Made by a program: the position numbers and the translations under genes. 64,000 nucleotides of DNA, from assembly GCF_030649675.1 (NCBI RefSeq), contig NZ_JAUTDR010000016.1, positions 1 to 64,000 on the forward strand. The letters run 5' to 3'. Under the pieces are notes generated by a model. That model did no database searches, was not told where the DNA came from, and saw nothing but the letters and a program-made list of their open reading frames with translations. This DNA comes from Haliea sp. E1-2-M8. GTDB lineage: Bacteria > Pseudomonadota > Gammaproteobacteria > Pseudomonadales > Halieaceae. Positions 34,828 to 43,317 of the stretch are shown one piece after another; the stretch's first letter is position 1, and every line of letters starts with the position of its first letter.

Positions 34828-36975
34828 ATGAGTGTATTCAAGTACGAGAAAGACGCCGACGGCATCGTGACCGTCACCATGGACATGACCGGTCCGGTCA
34901 ATGCCATGAACGAAGAGTATCGGCTGGCCATGGACGAAACCCTGGACCGCCTGGAAGCGGAGCAGGGCCTGACCGGGGTGGTCCTCGCGTCGGCCAAGAA
35001 AGTCTTCTTCGCCGGCGGCGATCTGAACGACCTGCTGGCGGCCAAACCCGGTGACGAGGCCGCCTTCATGGCCGAAGGCCAGCGGGTGAAGTCCGGCCTG
35101 CGGCGGTTGGAGAAATTGCCGGTGCCGGTAGTGGCGGCCATCAACGGCGCAGCCCTGGGCGGCGGCTTCGAGATCGCCCTGGCCTGCAACTACCGGGTCG
35201 CCTGGAACGACCGTAGCGTGCAACTGGGGTTGCCGGAAGTGAGCCTGGGGCTGTTGCCCGGCGGCGGTGGCGTGGTGCGCATGGTCAATCTGGTGGGCCT
35301 GGAAAAGGCGCTGCCCTATCTGCTCGAGGGTACCCGGCTGGAACCTGCTGCCGCCCTCGACGCCGGTCTGGTGCACGAGCTGGTAGAGTCGCAGGACGCG
35401 CTGGTTCCCGCCGCCAAGGCCTGGATCAGGGCACAGCAAGGGAACGCCGACGCGGCTCTGCAGCCCTGGGACCGCAAGGGATTTCGCCTCCCCGGCGGCA
35501 ATGCCTCCAGCCCGCAAGTGGCCCAGCTCATTACCATTGCGCCGGCGATGCTGCGGAAGAAGACCCGCGGCCTGATGCCGGCGCCGGAAGTGATTCTGGA
35601 CTGCGCGGTGGAAGCCGCGCGGCTGGACTTCGATACTGCCCTGAAAATCGAGTCCCGCGGCCTGACCTGGCTGGCCATGACCCCGGTGGCGAAGAACATG
35701 ATCTCCACGTTCTTTTTTGCCATGAACCGCAGCAACCGCGGCGGCAGCCGGCCCCAGGCGGTGCCGCCCCAGAGCGTCGCCAAGGTGGGCGTGTTGGGCG
35801 CCGGCATGATGGGCCAGGGCATCGCCTATGTCTCTGCCATGGCCGGAATCCAGGTCGTGCTCAAGGACATTTCACTGGAGGCCGCGGAGACGGGCAAGGC
35901 CTACAGCGAGGCGCTGCTGGCCAAGCGGGTGCAGCGCGGCAAGATGAGCGAGGAGAAGAGACAGCAGGTGCTGGAGCTGATTCTCCCCACCGCCAGCAAT
36001 GACGATCTCGCCGGCTGCGACCTGATCGTCGAGGCCGTGTTCGAGAACATGGCGCTGAAACACAAAATCACCCGGGAACTGGAAGGCCAGCTGGCCGCGG
36101 GGGGCGTGTGGGGCTCCAACACCTCCAGCCTGCCCATCACCCAGCTGGCGGAAGGCAGCAGCAAGCCGGAGAATTTCATCGGCATTCATTTCTTCTCCCC
36201 GGTCGACAAGATGCCGCTGGTGGAAATCATCTGCGGCGAGAAGACCAGCGACGAAACCCTGGCCAAGGCCTATGACTACGCGCGCCAGATCAGGAAAACC
36301 CCGATCGTGGTCAACGACTCACTCGGCTTCTTTACCTCCCGCACCTTCGGCACCTACCTGGACGAAGGTGTGCGCATGGTGCAGGAAGGCCTGCACCCGG
36401 TGCTGGTGGAAAACATGGGCAAGGCCGTGGGCATGCCCGTAGGCCCGCTGGCAGTCTACGACGAGGTGAGCCTGGAGCTGACCATCAAGGCCCAGGCCAC
36501 CTGGGAGGAGATGGGCGTACTGGACAAATTCGGCGACGGCAGCATTACCCGGGCTGTGATCAATACGCTGGTGGGTGAGCACGGTCGCGGCGGTCGCTAC
36601 CACGGTGGCGGCTTCTACGAATACGCCGCCGATGGCGGCAAAACCATCTGGCCCGGCCTGTTGGACCTGTACTACCAGCCGGCGGTTTCGGTACCGGAAC
36701 AGGATTTGCGCGACCGCCTGCTGTTCCGGCAGGTAATCGAATCCCTGCGCTGCCTGGAGTCCGGTGTCCTGCGCACGGTCGATGACGGCAACATCGGTTC
36801 GATCATGGGCATCGGCGCACCGCCCTGGACCGGCGGCTTCATCCAGTTCGTCAACACCTACGGCGTGGACCGCTTTGTCGCTCGCTGTGAGGAGCTGGCC
36901 AGCCGCTACGGTGAGCGCTTCGAGCCCCCGGCCATTGCCCGGGAGAAGCTGGCAGCCGGCGAACTGTTCGAGTAG
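34828..36975 (+). CDS. FadB/FadJ-like multifunctional beta-oxidation enzyme
   Basis: A 715-residue fusion of enoyl-CoA hydratase and 3-hydroxyacyl-CoA dehydrogenase. Hydratase domain (about 1-200): FFAGGDLNDLL, INGAALGGGFEIALACN (oxyanion) and LGLPEVSLGLLPGGGGVVRM (catalytic Glu). Dehydrogenase domain from about 315: VGVLGAGMMGQGIAYVSAMA (NAD loop), NTSSLPITQLAE, IGIHFFSPVDKMPLVEII with the catalytic His, then a duplicated C-terminal domain. ATG 34828 fits the family; GTG 34822 has a closer AAGGA and is the alternative. It is coupled in an operon with the thiolase gene upstream. Confidence 0.93.
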   Translation: MSVFKYEKDADGIVTVTMDMTGPVNAMNEEYRLAMDETLDRLEAEQGLTGVVLASAKKVFFAGGDLNDLLAAKPGDEAAFMAEGQRVKSGLRRLEKLPVPVVAAINGAALGGGFEIALACNYRVAWNDRSVQLGLPEVSLGLLPGGGGVVRMVNLVGLEKALPYLLEGTRLEPAAALDAGLVHELVESQDALVPAAKAWIRAQQGNADAALQPWDRKGFRLPGGNASSPQVAQLITIAPAMLRKKTRGLMPAPEVILDCAVEAARLDFDTALKIESRGLTWLAMTPVAKNMISTFFFAMNRSNRGGSRPQAVPPQSVAKVGVLGAGMMGQGIAYVSAMAGIQVVLKDISLEAAETGKAYSEALLAKRVQRGKMSEEKRQQVLELILPTASNDDLAGCDLIVEAVFENMALKHKITRELEGQLAAGGVWGSNTSSLPITQLAEGSSKPENFIGIHFFSPVDKMPLVEIICGEKTSDETLAKAYDYARQIRKTPIVVNDSLGFFTSRTFGTYLDEGVRMVQEGLHPVLVENMGKAVGMPVGPLAVYDEVSLELTIKAQATWEEMGVLDKFGDGSITRAVINTLVGEHGRGGRYHGGGFYEYAADGGKTIWPGLLDLYYQPAVSVPEQDLRDRLLFRQVIESLRCLESGVLRTVDDGNIGSIMGIGAPPWTGGFIQFVNTYGVDRFVARCEELASRYGERFEPPAIAREKLAAGELFE

Positions 36976-36984
36976 GCCTGCACC

Positions 36985-37052
36985 GGGGCAACTGTTCTCG
37001 CGGGACGCGGCAAGGGGTATCATACCCGCTGTTTTCCCGAGACTGTTGCCCC
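36985..37052 (+). promoter_or_regulatory. Nested inverted repeats upstream of Ldt gene
   Basis: Outer perfect arms GGGGCAAC (36985-36992) and GTTGCCCC (37045-37052) enclose an inner palindrome GGGTAT-C-ATACCC (37015-37027). The inner palindrome contains TATCAT (37018-37023), a 5/6 match to a -10 box, about 35 bases before the Ldt start at 37056. This could be a promoter with an operator on its -10, an intergenic terminator of the fad operon, or an mRNA structure hiding the ribosome-binding site. Confidence 0.35.
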
Positions 37053-37055
37053 CTG

Positions 37056-38078
37056 ATGTACGATTTTCGATTGTTCTCCGCGCGCGTCCTGCTGGTCGCG
37101 CTCGGCTTTTTGCTGCTGCCCGCAACCCTGCAGGCAGAAACAACCCCGCCCGCCAGTGCCGCAAGCGGCTTTTATCCCTTGCCGGAGAAGGAAGAGCACC
37201 TGGTGGGCCACCCCCGCACCACGGTAGCCTCGGAAGATGACACCCTGGTCCTGATCGGCCGCCGCTACCGTACCGGCTACGGTGCCATTCGCGCCGCCAA
37301 TCCGCTGGTGGATTCCTGGATGCCCAGGGAGGGGACCGAGGTTCTGCTACCGACGTGGCATATCCTGCCGGAAGCGCCGCGGCAAGGGATCGTGATCAAT
37401 ACCGCGGAAATGCGTCTGTACCATTTTGAGGCGGCCAGCGGAGACCACCCGGCCAGGGTGGGGGTCTATGCCATCAGTATCGGCCGCGATGGCCGGGAAA
37501 CCCCCCTGGCCGGTGCCCGGGTAACGCGCAAGGCGGAAAACCCCACCTGGTACCCCACGGAGACCATCCGCGAGGAGCGTGCGCAGCGGGGCGAGCCGGT
37601 ACCCGCGGTGGTGCCCCCGGGGCCGGCCAATCCGCTGGGAACCCGCGCCCTGTACCTGAACCTGCCGACCTATCTGATCCATGGCACCAATCGCGAGCTC
37701 GGCATCGGTATGCCGGTAACTGCGGGCTGTGTGCGCATGTACCCGGAGGATATCGAATATCTCTACGAACAGGTGCCCGTGGGCAGCAAGGTGGAGATTG
37801 TGCACCAGCCGGTAAAAGCGGGCTGGTCCGGTGATGTGCTGTATGTGGAATCCCACGATCCGCTGCAAGAGTTGCAGCTGACCCAGGAAGAACGACTGCA
37901 ACAGCTGCGCGCGGCCATTGCCCGTACGGTGAGTGACCGGGCGGATTTTACCGTGGACTGGGACAAGGTGCGGGAAGCGGTACTGGAGTCGACCGGCGTA
38001 CCAGTGCCGGTGGGGCCAATCTGGCTGGTGGATGAAGCGCTGGGGCAGGTGGACGATGCTGCGACACCGGCAGGCTGA
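37056..38078 (+). CDS. L,D-transpeptidase, YbiS/ErfK type
   Basis: A 340-residue periplasmic enzyme. A signal peptide covers about residues 1-27 (LLVALGFLLLPATLQA-ETT). A LysM-like cell-wall-binding stretch follows (DDTLVLIGRRYRTGYGAIRAANPLVD). The YkuD catalytic domain (about 108-255) has YLIHGTNRELGIG with His209 and PVTAGCVRMYPEDIEYLY with Cys225. This domain order is that of the E. coli enzymes that link Lpp to peptidoglycan. A C-terminal helical extension is present. An Lpp-type gene lies immediately downstream on the opposite strand, supporting the Lpp-linking role. Confidence 0.92.
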   Translation: MYDFRLFSARVLLVALGFLLLPATLQAETTPPASAASGFYPLPEKEEHLVGHPRTTVASEDDTLVLIGRRYRTGYGAIRAANPLVDSWMPREGTEVLLPTWHILPEAPRQGIVINTAEMRLYHFEAASGDHPARVGVYAISIGRDGRETPLAGARVTRKAENPTWYPTETIREERAQRGEPVPAVVPPGPANPLGTRALYLNLPTYLIHGTNRELGIGMPVTAGCVRMYPEDIEYLYEQVPVGSKVEIVHQPVKAGWSGDVLYVESHDPLQELQLTQEERLQQLRAAIARTVSDRADFTVDWDKVREAVLESTGVPVPVGPIWLVDEALGQVDDAATPAG

Positions 38079-38139
38079 CAGCCGCTACGAGAGAGCAGCC
38101 CGGCGGAGGACCAGCCAGCCGCAGGGCAACCCACTGGAC

Positions 38140-38400
38140 TTACTTCTGCATTGAGGTCTGGAAAGCGCGGTCGATCTTGCTGTTGGCTTCGTCAGCGCTG
38201 CGCTTGGCTTCTTCGGCGATGCGCTTGGCCTCATTGGCGGTGCGCTCGGCACTGGCCGCGGTCCGCTTGGCTTCGTCGGCAGAGCGCTGCGCAGCTTCGG
38301 CCGTGCTACGGACTTCGTCGGTTTGCGAAGTGTTGGCACAGCCGGTGGCCAGAGTCGCGAATGCAGCAATGGCTACAGCCTTGATAAGCGTGGATTTCAT
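38140..38400 (-). CDS. Lpp/OprI-type alanine-zipper lipoprotein
   Basis: An 86-residue outer-membrane lipoprotein. The signal ends in LATGC with Cys21 as the lipidated residue; the mature part is one helix with strict hepta-like repeats (EAAQRSADEAKRTAASAERT, ANEAKRIAEEAKRSADEANS) rich in Ala at packing positions, and it ends in ...TSMQK. The C-terminal Lys is the residue that L,D-transpeptidases join to diaminopimelate in Lpp. AGGAG lies eight bases upstream of the start. L,D-transpeptidase genes lie on both sides, one convergent and one divergent. Confidence 0.88.
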   Translation of the reverse strand: MKSTLIKAVAIAAFATLATGCANTSQTDEVRSTAEAAQRSADEAKRTAASAERTANEAKRIAEEAKRSADEANSKIDRAFQTSMQK

Positions 38401-38540
38401 GATATTACTCCTTGAACAGGGCTGGCCTGTCAGTCTAAGAAGCCACAAAGTGGCGGGTCACGTGCAAACTTCGAACTCCCGACCTCAGGTCCTGTGAGTC
38501 CAACTTGTATAAATTAACATTGCCGGAGTATCGCAAACCA

Positions 38541-39032
38541 GTGAGCAGAGCATCGTTTTTATTGATTTGTGCATTTTTGCTGAATTTTTCGCTTACCCAG
38601 GCGGCCCTGGCCTTCATCCCGGTCGATACGGTGCTGGTGATCAAGTCAGAACGGATGCTGTACCTCAAATACGAAGGCGAGATATTGCGGCGCTACCCGG
38701 TGTCGCTGGGGCCGGTGCCCTGGGGACACAAACAACAGGAGGGAGATGAGCGCACGCCCGAAGGCCGCTATGTTCTGGACTACAAGAACGCAGGCAGCCG
38801 TTTCTACAAGTCCATTCGCGTCTCCTATCCCAATCTTCGCGACCGCCTGCGGGCGGAGGAACTGGGGGTCGATCCCGGAGGCAACATCATGATTCACGGC
38901 CAGCCCGAGGGTGCGGAGGAGGGGGCCCAGCTGTTCAACTGGACCGACGGCTGCATCGCCGTCAGCAATGAACACATGGATGAAATCTGGCAACTGGTGA
39001 CAGTCGGAACGCCGATCGAGATCCTGCCCTGA
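38541..39032 (+). CDS. L,D-transpeptidase family protein, short
   Basis: A 163-residue exported YkuD-domain protein. GTG 38541 gives a clean signal peptide (MSRASFLLICAFLLNFSLTQ to ALA-FIPVD), with a GGAG 12 bases upstream; TTG 38505 is the alternative. Catalytic motif: IMIHGQPEG (His119) and WTDGCIAVSNEHM (Cys138). VDTVLVIKSERMLYLKYEGE at the start and TPEGRYVLDYKNAGSRFYKS are family features. It lacks a LysM domain and is half the size of the enzyme at 37056, resembling DpaA/YafK-like short enzymes, which can remove rather than add Lpp links; that distinction is inference. Confidence 0.87.
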   Translation: MSRASFLLICAFLLNFSLTQAALAFIPVDTVLVIKSERMLYLKYEGEILRRYPVSLGPVPWGHKQQEGDERTPEGRYVLDYKNAGSRFYKSIRVSYPNLRDRLRAEELGVDPGGNIMIHGQPEGAEEGAQLFNWTDGCIAVSNEHMDEIWQLVTVGTPIEILP

Positions 39033-39075
39033 CAGCGCGGGCCAGGGTGCTGCTGGCCAGGTCTGCGTTGAACGC

Positions 39076-42000
39076 TTAACTGGCCATGGTCATCAGCGAG
39101 GCGTTGCCGCCCGCGGCGGTGGTGTCAATGCTCACGGATTTTTCCACCAGGGTCTGGTGCAGCAGCGTGGTCGGCGCCACGCAGCTGATCAGGGGCAGGA
39201 TCGGGCCGTCACGGGTTGCCAATAGCTGCGCCACGGCGTGCAGATGGCGGCTGCGTGCGTGAACCATGACACCGCCCAGGGCCGGATCCAGCAACAGTCC
39301 GCTGGCGGCGGCCAGCGGCTGCAGGGGCAGCAGCGAGGCGGGGAAACCCGCGTCCACCATCGCGGCTACCAGCGCTTGCCACTCCGGCAGCAGTTCTTCC
39401 GTTGCCACGGCGGTGACGCTGTTGCCGGCCACCAGCGCGGAGATCGCCGCCATCAGATATTCCCCGTTGTAGCGATCGTCATCCAGCACCAGCAGCAGGC
39501 AGCCGCGAGGTTCCAGGCGCAGGCTGTTGGATTCGCCGGTCGGCCCCGGCAGGATTTTCGGTGCCGCCAGCAGTGCGGCCGCGTAGCGCAGTTGGTCGCG
39601 CACAGCGGTGAGGGTGTGCTCGAGGATCAGCGGATTGTCTTCCGGTCGCCGGGCGTAGCTGGCGAGGAACTGGCGCAGGGTCGACACGCGCTCGTGCAGG
39701 CCGCGCCGGGCCCAAACCCGGCCGGCCTTGTGGGCCGTATCCAGGGCGCGGCCAACATTGGCGTGGCCGTTCTCTGTCGGCAGCGGGCACTGGCCGGCAG
39801 CATTTTCCGCCTCCTCACCGGTGGTCACCAGACGCGACAGGTACTGCGGCCCCCCGGCCTTGGGCCCGGTACCGGACAGGCCGCGGCCGCCAAAGGGCTG
39901 CACCCCGACAATGGCGCCAATCATGTTGCGGTTGACGTAGATATTGCCCGCCTGGACCCGCTCCGCGGCGCGGTTGCAGGCCTCCTCGATCCGGCTGTGG
40001 ATGCCGAAGGTGAGGCCAAAGCCGGTCTGGTTGATCTGCTCCAGCACCTCGTCGAAGGCCTCGGCCCGGTAGCGTATGACATGCACAATGGGGCCGAAGA
40101 CTTCCTGCTCCAGCAGCGACAGGTTGCTGATTTCGTAGAGGCGCGGGGCGAAAAAGCTATGTTCCCCGGGCCCGGGAATGGTGCAACAGTGGAGCAGGCG
40201 ACCGGTGGCATCCAGATAGCGCACATGGTCCTCGAGGCCGCGCAGGGCTTTGTGGTCAATCACCGGCCCGATGTCGGTGGCGAGCAGCGCGGGGTCTCCC
40301 ACCCGCAGCTCGCGCATGGCGCCGATGATCATCTCGATGACCTTGTCGGCAATGTCCTCCTGCAGGAACAGCACTCGCAGCGCCGAGCAGCGCTGGCCCG
40401 CACTCTGGAAGCCTGAGGTGACCACATCCCGCACCACCTGCTCCGGCAGGGCGGTGGAGTCCACCAGCATGCAGTTCTGGCCGCCGGTTTCCGCCACCAG
40501 CGGCACCGGCGCGTCCGGCCGCGCCGCCAGCTGCCGCGCGAGCCAGGAGCCGACCGCGGTAGATCCGGTAAACATCACCGCCTTGATCCGCGGGTCCGGT
40601 ACCAGCTGTTCGCCGACGGCCTTGCCCTCTGCCACCAGCAGCGCCACCACGCCGGGTGGAAAGCCGCAGTCCCGCATCAATTCCAGCGTGCGCAGGGCGA
40701 TCAGGCTGGTCTGTTCCGCGGGCTTGGCGACCACCGTGTTGCCGGCGGCGAGCGCGGCGCTGACCTGGCCCAGAAAAATCGCCAGGGGGAAATTCCAGGG
40801 GCTGATGCAGAGCACCACTCCGCGCGCTGCAAGCCCGTGCTCGGCGAACTCTGCCTCCTCGGCGCGGGCGGCGTAATAGCGCAGAAAATCCACCGCTTCG
40901 CGCACCTCGGCAACGCCGTCGGGCACGGTTTTGCCGGCCTCCTTGCAACAGATGGCGATCAACTCGTCCCGCTGTTGCTCCAGCGCCGTGGCGAGCGCGC
41001 GCAGCAGCTTGGCTCGCTCCGCGACCGGGGTCGCGGCCCAGCCAGCGAAGGCGGCCTGGGCCGCGGCGGCGGCTGCTTCAATGGTAGCGGCGTCGGCGAG
41101 CGCAATGGTGCCGACCAGTTCGCCATGGTCGGCCGGGTTGCGCACCTCCTGGCTGGCGCCGGCAAGCGCCGGGCTCAGGGGCAGGGTATCCAGCCATTGC
41201 TGCATGGCGTCGCGGGCGGCGGTCAGGGTGGCGGGGTGGCTGAGGTCCATGCCGGCGGCGTTGGCGCGCTCGTCCCCGTACAGGTCTGCGGGCAGGGGTA
41301 TATTGGGGTTGGTTTTGTGACGCCAGCCGCGGACGGTTTCCACCGGGTCTTCCAGCAGTGCCTCCACCGGAATGTTCTCGTCGACGATGTTGTTGACGAA
41401 GGAGCTGTTGGCGCCGTTTTCCAGCAGTCGCCGCACCAGGTAGGCCAGCAGATCCGAATGCACGCCCACCGGCGCGTATACCCGACAGGGCACCTTCGCC
41501 TCTGTGACCACCTGGTCATAGAGAGTTTCACCCATACCGTGCAGACGCTGGAATTCGTAGCCCCTGCGCTCACTGTCGAGCTCCAGAATGGTGGCGACGG
41601 TGTAGGCGTTGTGGGTGGCGAACTGTGGATACAGGCTGTCGCGGTAGGCCAGCAGGCGCGCGGCGCAGGCCTGGTAGGAGACATCGGTAGCGGCCTTGCG
41701 GGTGAACACCGGGTAGCCTTCCAGGCCCTCCACCTGGGCCAGTTTGATCTCGGTGTCCCAGTAGGCGCCCTTCACCAGCCGCACCATCATCCGGCGCCCG
41801 ACGCGCTGCGTCAGCGCCCGCAGCCATTCAATGACGAACAGGCTGCGCTTCTGGTAGGCCTGTACCGCGATGCCAAAGCCCTGCCAGGTGCCTAGCTCCG
41901 GGTCCACAAACACCGCCTCGATGATGTCCAGTGACAGCATCAGCCGGTCGGCCTCCTCGGCGTCCACGGTGAAGCCGATGTCGTGGCGCCTGGCCGCCAG

Positions 42001-42834
42001 TGCCAGTGCCTTGAGCCGCGGCACCAGCTCTGCCATGACCCGTTCGCGCTGGGCGAACTCATAGCGCGGATGAATCGCCGACAGCTTTACCGAGATGCCC
42101 GGGCTGGTTTCCGGCCCGCGTCCGGCGGCGGCCTTGCCGATGGCCTCGATGGCGTTCAGGTAGCTGTCGAAATAGCGCTGGGCATCGGCGGCGGTGCAGG
42201 CCGCTTCCCCCAGCATGTCGTAGGAGTAGCGGTAGCCGCGCTCCTCGGGGCCGCGGGCGCGTTCCAGAGCCCGCTCGATCGTCGTGCCCATGACAAACTG
42301 GGTACCCATGATCTGCATCGCGTAGCGCACGGAAGCGCGGATCACCGGCTCCCCCAGCCGGCCCATGGTTTTTTTCAGCAGGCCGAACTGGCGCGGGTTG
42401 TCCTCGTCGTTGTAGTTGACCACCTTGCCGGTCAGCAGCAGGCCCCAGGCGGAGGCGTTGACGAACAGGGATTCGCTGTTGCCGAGGTGAGAGCTCCAGT
42501 CGCCGTCCGCCAGCTTGTCGCGGATCAGGCGGTCCACCGTGAGCCGGTCGGGCACCCGTAGCAGGGCTTCTGCCAGGCACATCAGGACAATCCCTTCCTC
42601 GGTGGAGAGGGCATACTCCTGCAGCAGGGCGTCGACCCCACCCTTGCCCTGTTGCGCCTTGCGGATTTTGATCACCAGCGTGCGGGCGCGCTCCCAGGCC
42701 CGGCTGCGGGCGGCCTGGCTGATGTCGGCGATGGGCAGCAGGTGTGCCAGTACCTCCGCTTCATCCCGGCGGTAGAAGGTTGCCATCTCCCGACGAATGG
42801 GATCGTCAGTCTCGAGTGAACCCGCAAACAGCAT
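39076..42834 (-). CDS. putA: Bifunctional proline dehydrogenase/P5C dehydrogenase
   Basis: A 1252-residue PutA oxidising proline to glutamate. The proline dehydrogenase barrel spans about 150-500 (SPGISVKLSAIHPRYEFAQR, MVRLVKGAYWDTEIK, FATHNAYTVA). The aldehyde dehydrogenase spans about 560-1010 (CISPWNFPLAIFLGQVSAAL, LVAETGGQNCMLVDS, and catalytic Cys in GFQSAGQRCSALRVLF). A C-terminal ALDH-superfamily-like domain follows to 1252. The N-terminus starts directly with the arm region and has no ribbon-helix-helix DNA-binding domain, so this is a type B PutA and cannot self-repress. Start ATG 42834 abuts the asparaginase-like stop. Confidence 0.95.
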   Translation of the reverse strand: MLFAGSLETDDPIRREMATFYRRDEAEVLAHLLPIADISQAARSRAWERARTLVIKIRKAQQGKGGVDALLQEYALSTEEGIVLMCLAEALLRVPDRLTVDRLIRDKLADGDWSSHLGNSESLFVNASAWGLLLTGKVVNYNDEDNPRQFGLLKKTMGRLGEPVIRASVRYAMQIMGTQFVMGTTIERALERARGPEERGYRYSYDMLGEAACTAADAQRYFDSYLNAIEAIGKAAAGRGPETSPGISVKLSAIHPRYEFAQRERVMAELVPRLKALALAARRHDIGFTVDAEEADRLMLSLDIIEAVFVDPELGTWQGFGIAVQAYQKRSLFVIEWLRALTQRVGRRMMVRLVKGAYWDTEIKLAQVEGLEGYPVFTRKAATDVSYQACAARLLAYRDSLYPQFATHNAYTVATILELDSERRGYEFQRLHGMGETLYDQVVTEAKVPCRVYAPVGVHSDLLAYLVRRLLENGANSSFVNNIVDENIPVEALLEDPVETVRGWRHKTNPNIPLPADLYGDERANAAGMDLSHPATLTAARDAMQQWLDTLPLSPALAGASQEVRNPADHGELVGTIALADAATIEAAAAAAQAAFAGWAATPVAERAKLLRALATALEQQRDELIAICCKEAGKTVPDGVAEVREAVDFLRYYAARAEEAEFAEHGLAARGVVLCISPWNFPLAIFLGQVSAALAAGNTVVAKPAEQTSLIALRTLELMRDCGFPPGVVALLVAEGKAVGEQLVPDPRIKAVMFTGSTAVGSWLARQLAARPDAPVPLVAETGGQNCMLVDSTALPEQVVRDVVTSGFQSAGQRCSALRVLFLQEDIADKVIEMIIGAMRELRVGDPALLATDIGPVIDHKALRGLEDHVRYLDATGRLLHCCTIPGPGEHSFFAPRLYEISNLSLLEQEVFGPIVHVIRYRAEAFDEVLEQINQTGFGLTFGIHSRIEEACNRAAERVQAGNIYVNRNMIGAIVGVQPFGGRGLSGTGPKAGGPQYLSRLVTTGEEAENAAGQCPLPTENGHANVGRALDTAHKAGRVWARRGLHERVSTLRQFLASYARRPEDNPLILEHTLTAVRDQLRYAAALLAAPKILPGPTGESNSLRLEPRGCLLLVLDDDRYNGEYLMAAISALVAGNSVTAVATEELLPEWQALVAAMVDAGFPASLLPLQPLAAASGLLLDPALGGVMVHARSRHLHAVAQLLATRDGPILPLISCVAPTTLLHQTLVEKSVSIDTTAAGGNASLMTMAS

Positions 42835-43317
42835 CTAGGCGGCCTCGAAGCGGTTGGCGGCCACATTCTTGACCACCTTGTCGGCATCGAACACCTCGCC
42901 ATTCATGGCGATGTAGACTCCGGGTGGTTTGCTCTGCACCGCGCCGATGGCGCAGCCGATGTTGAAGATGGCGTCGGATTGGGCGAAAGCGGCGGGCTGC
43001 AGGGCGCCGGTGAGGACGATGCACTTGCCGGGAATCCCCGCCAGGGCGCGCGCGCTGCTGACCATACCGTCGGTGCCGTGGGTAATCAGCACGCACTGCT
43101 CGGAGCAGCGCTCGGCGGCCGCGCGGATGGCGGCGCGGTCCGCATCGGTCAGGTCGAGGCTGTCCTTGCGCATCGCGGATTCCACCGTCCAGGCGAAGCC
43201 CGCGCCCATTCGTTGCAGCAGCTCGCCGATCACGGGCGCACCCACCTGGTAGTCACTTTTGGCATCGAAGTAGATCTTGTCGATGGTGCCGCCGGTGGTG
43301 ATGATATGTAACTTCAT
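42835..43317 (-). CDS. Half-size asparaginase-domain protein
   Basis: A 160-residue protein corresponding only to the N-terminal domain of type I/II L-asparaginases (full length about 330). It has the first catalytic motif TTGGTIDKIYFD (Thr nucleophile), and the second CVLITHGTDGMVSSARAL. Standalone members exist in gammaproteobacteria as asparaginase domain-containing proteins. Without the second domain, substrate specificity and quaternary structure are unclear. Start ATG 43317 overlaps the stop of the polyphosphate phosphotransferase gene (ATGA), and its stop abuts the putA start, giving an amino-acid-nitrogen context. Confidence 0.85.
   Translation of the reverse strand: MKLHIITTGGTIDKIYFDAKSDYQVGAPVIGELLQRMGAGFAWTVESAMRKDSLDLTDADRAAIRAAAERCSEQCVLITHGTDGMVSSARALAGIPGKCIVLTGALQPAAFAQSDAIFNIGCAIGAVQSKPPGVYIAMNGEVFDADKVVKNVAANRFEAA

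Noticed and set aside
38440-38520. tRNA T-arm-like text on the minus strand (GGGAGTTCGAA...) upstream of the Lpp-like gene
   Set aside because: The supposed T-stem does not pair (CGGGA against TTTGC) and no anticodon arm or acceptor is visible, so no tRNA or remnant is claimed.
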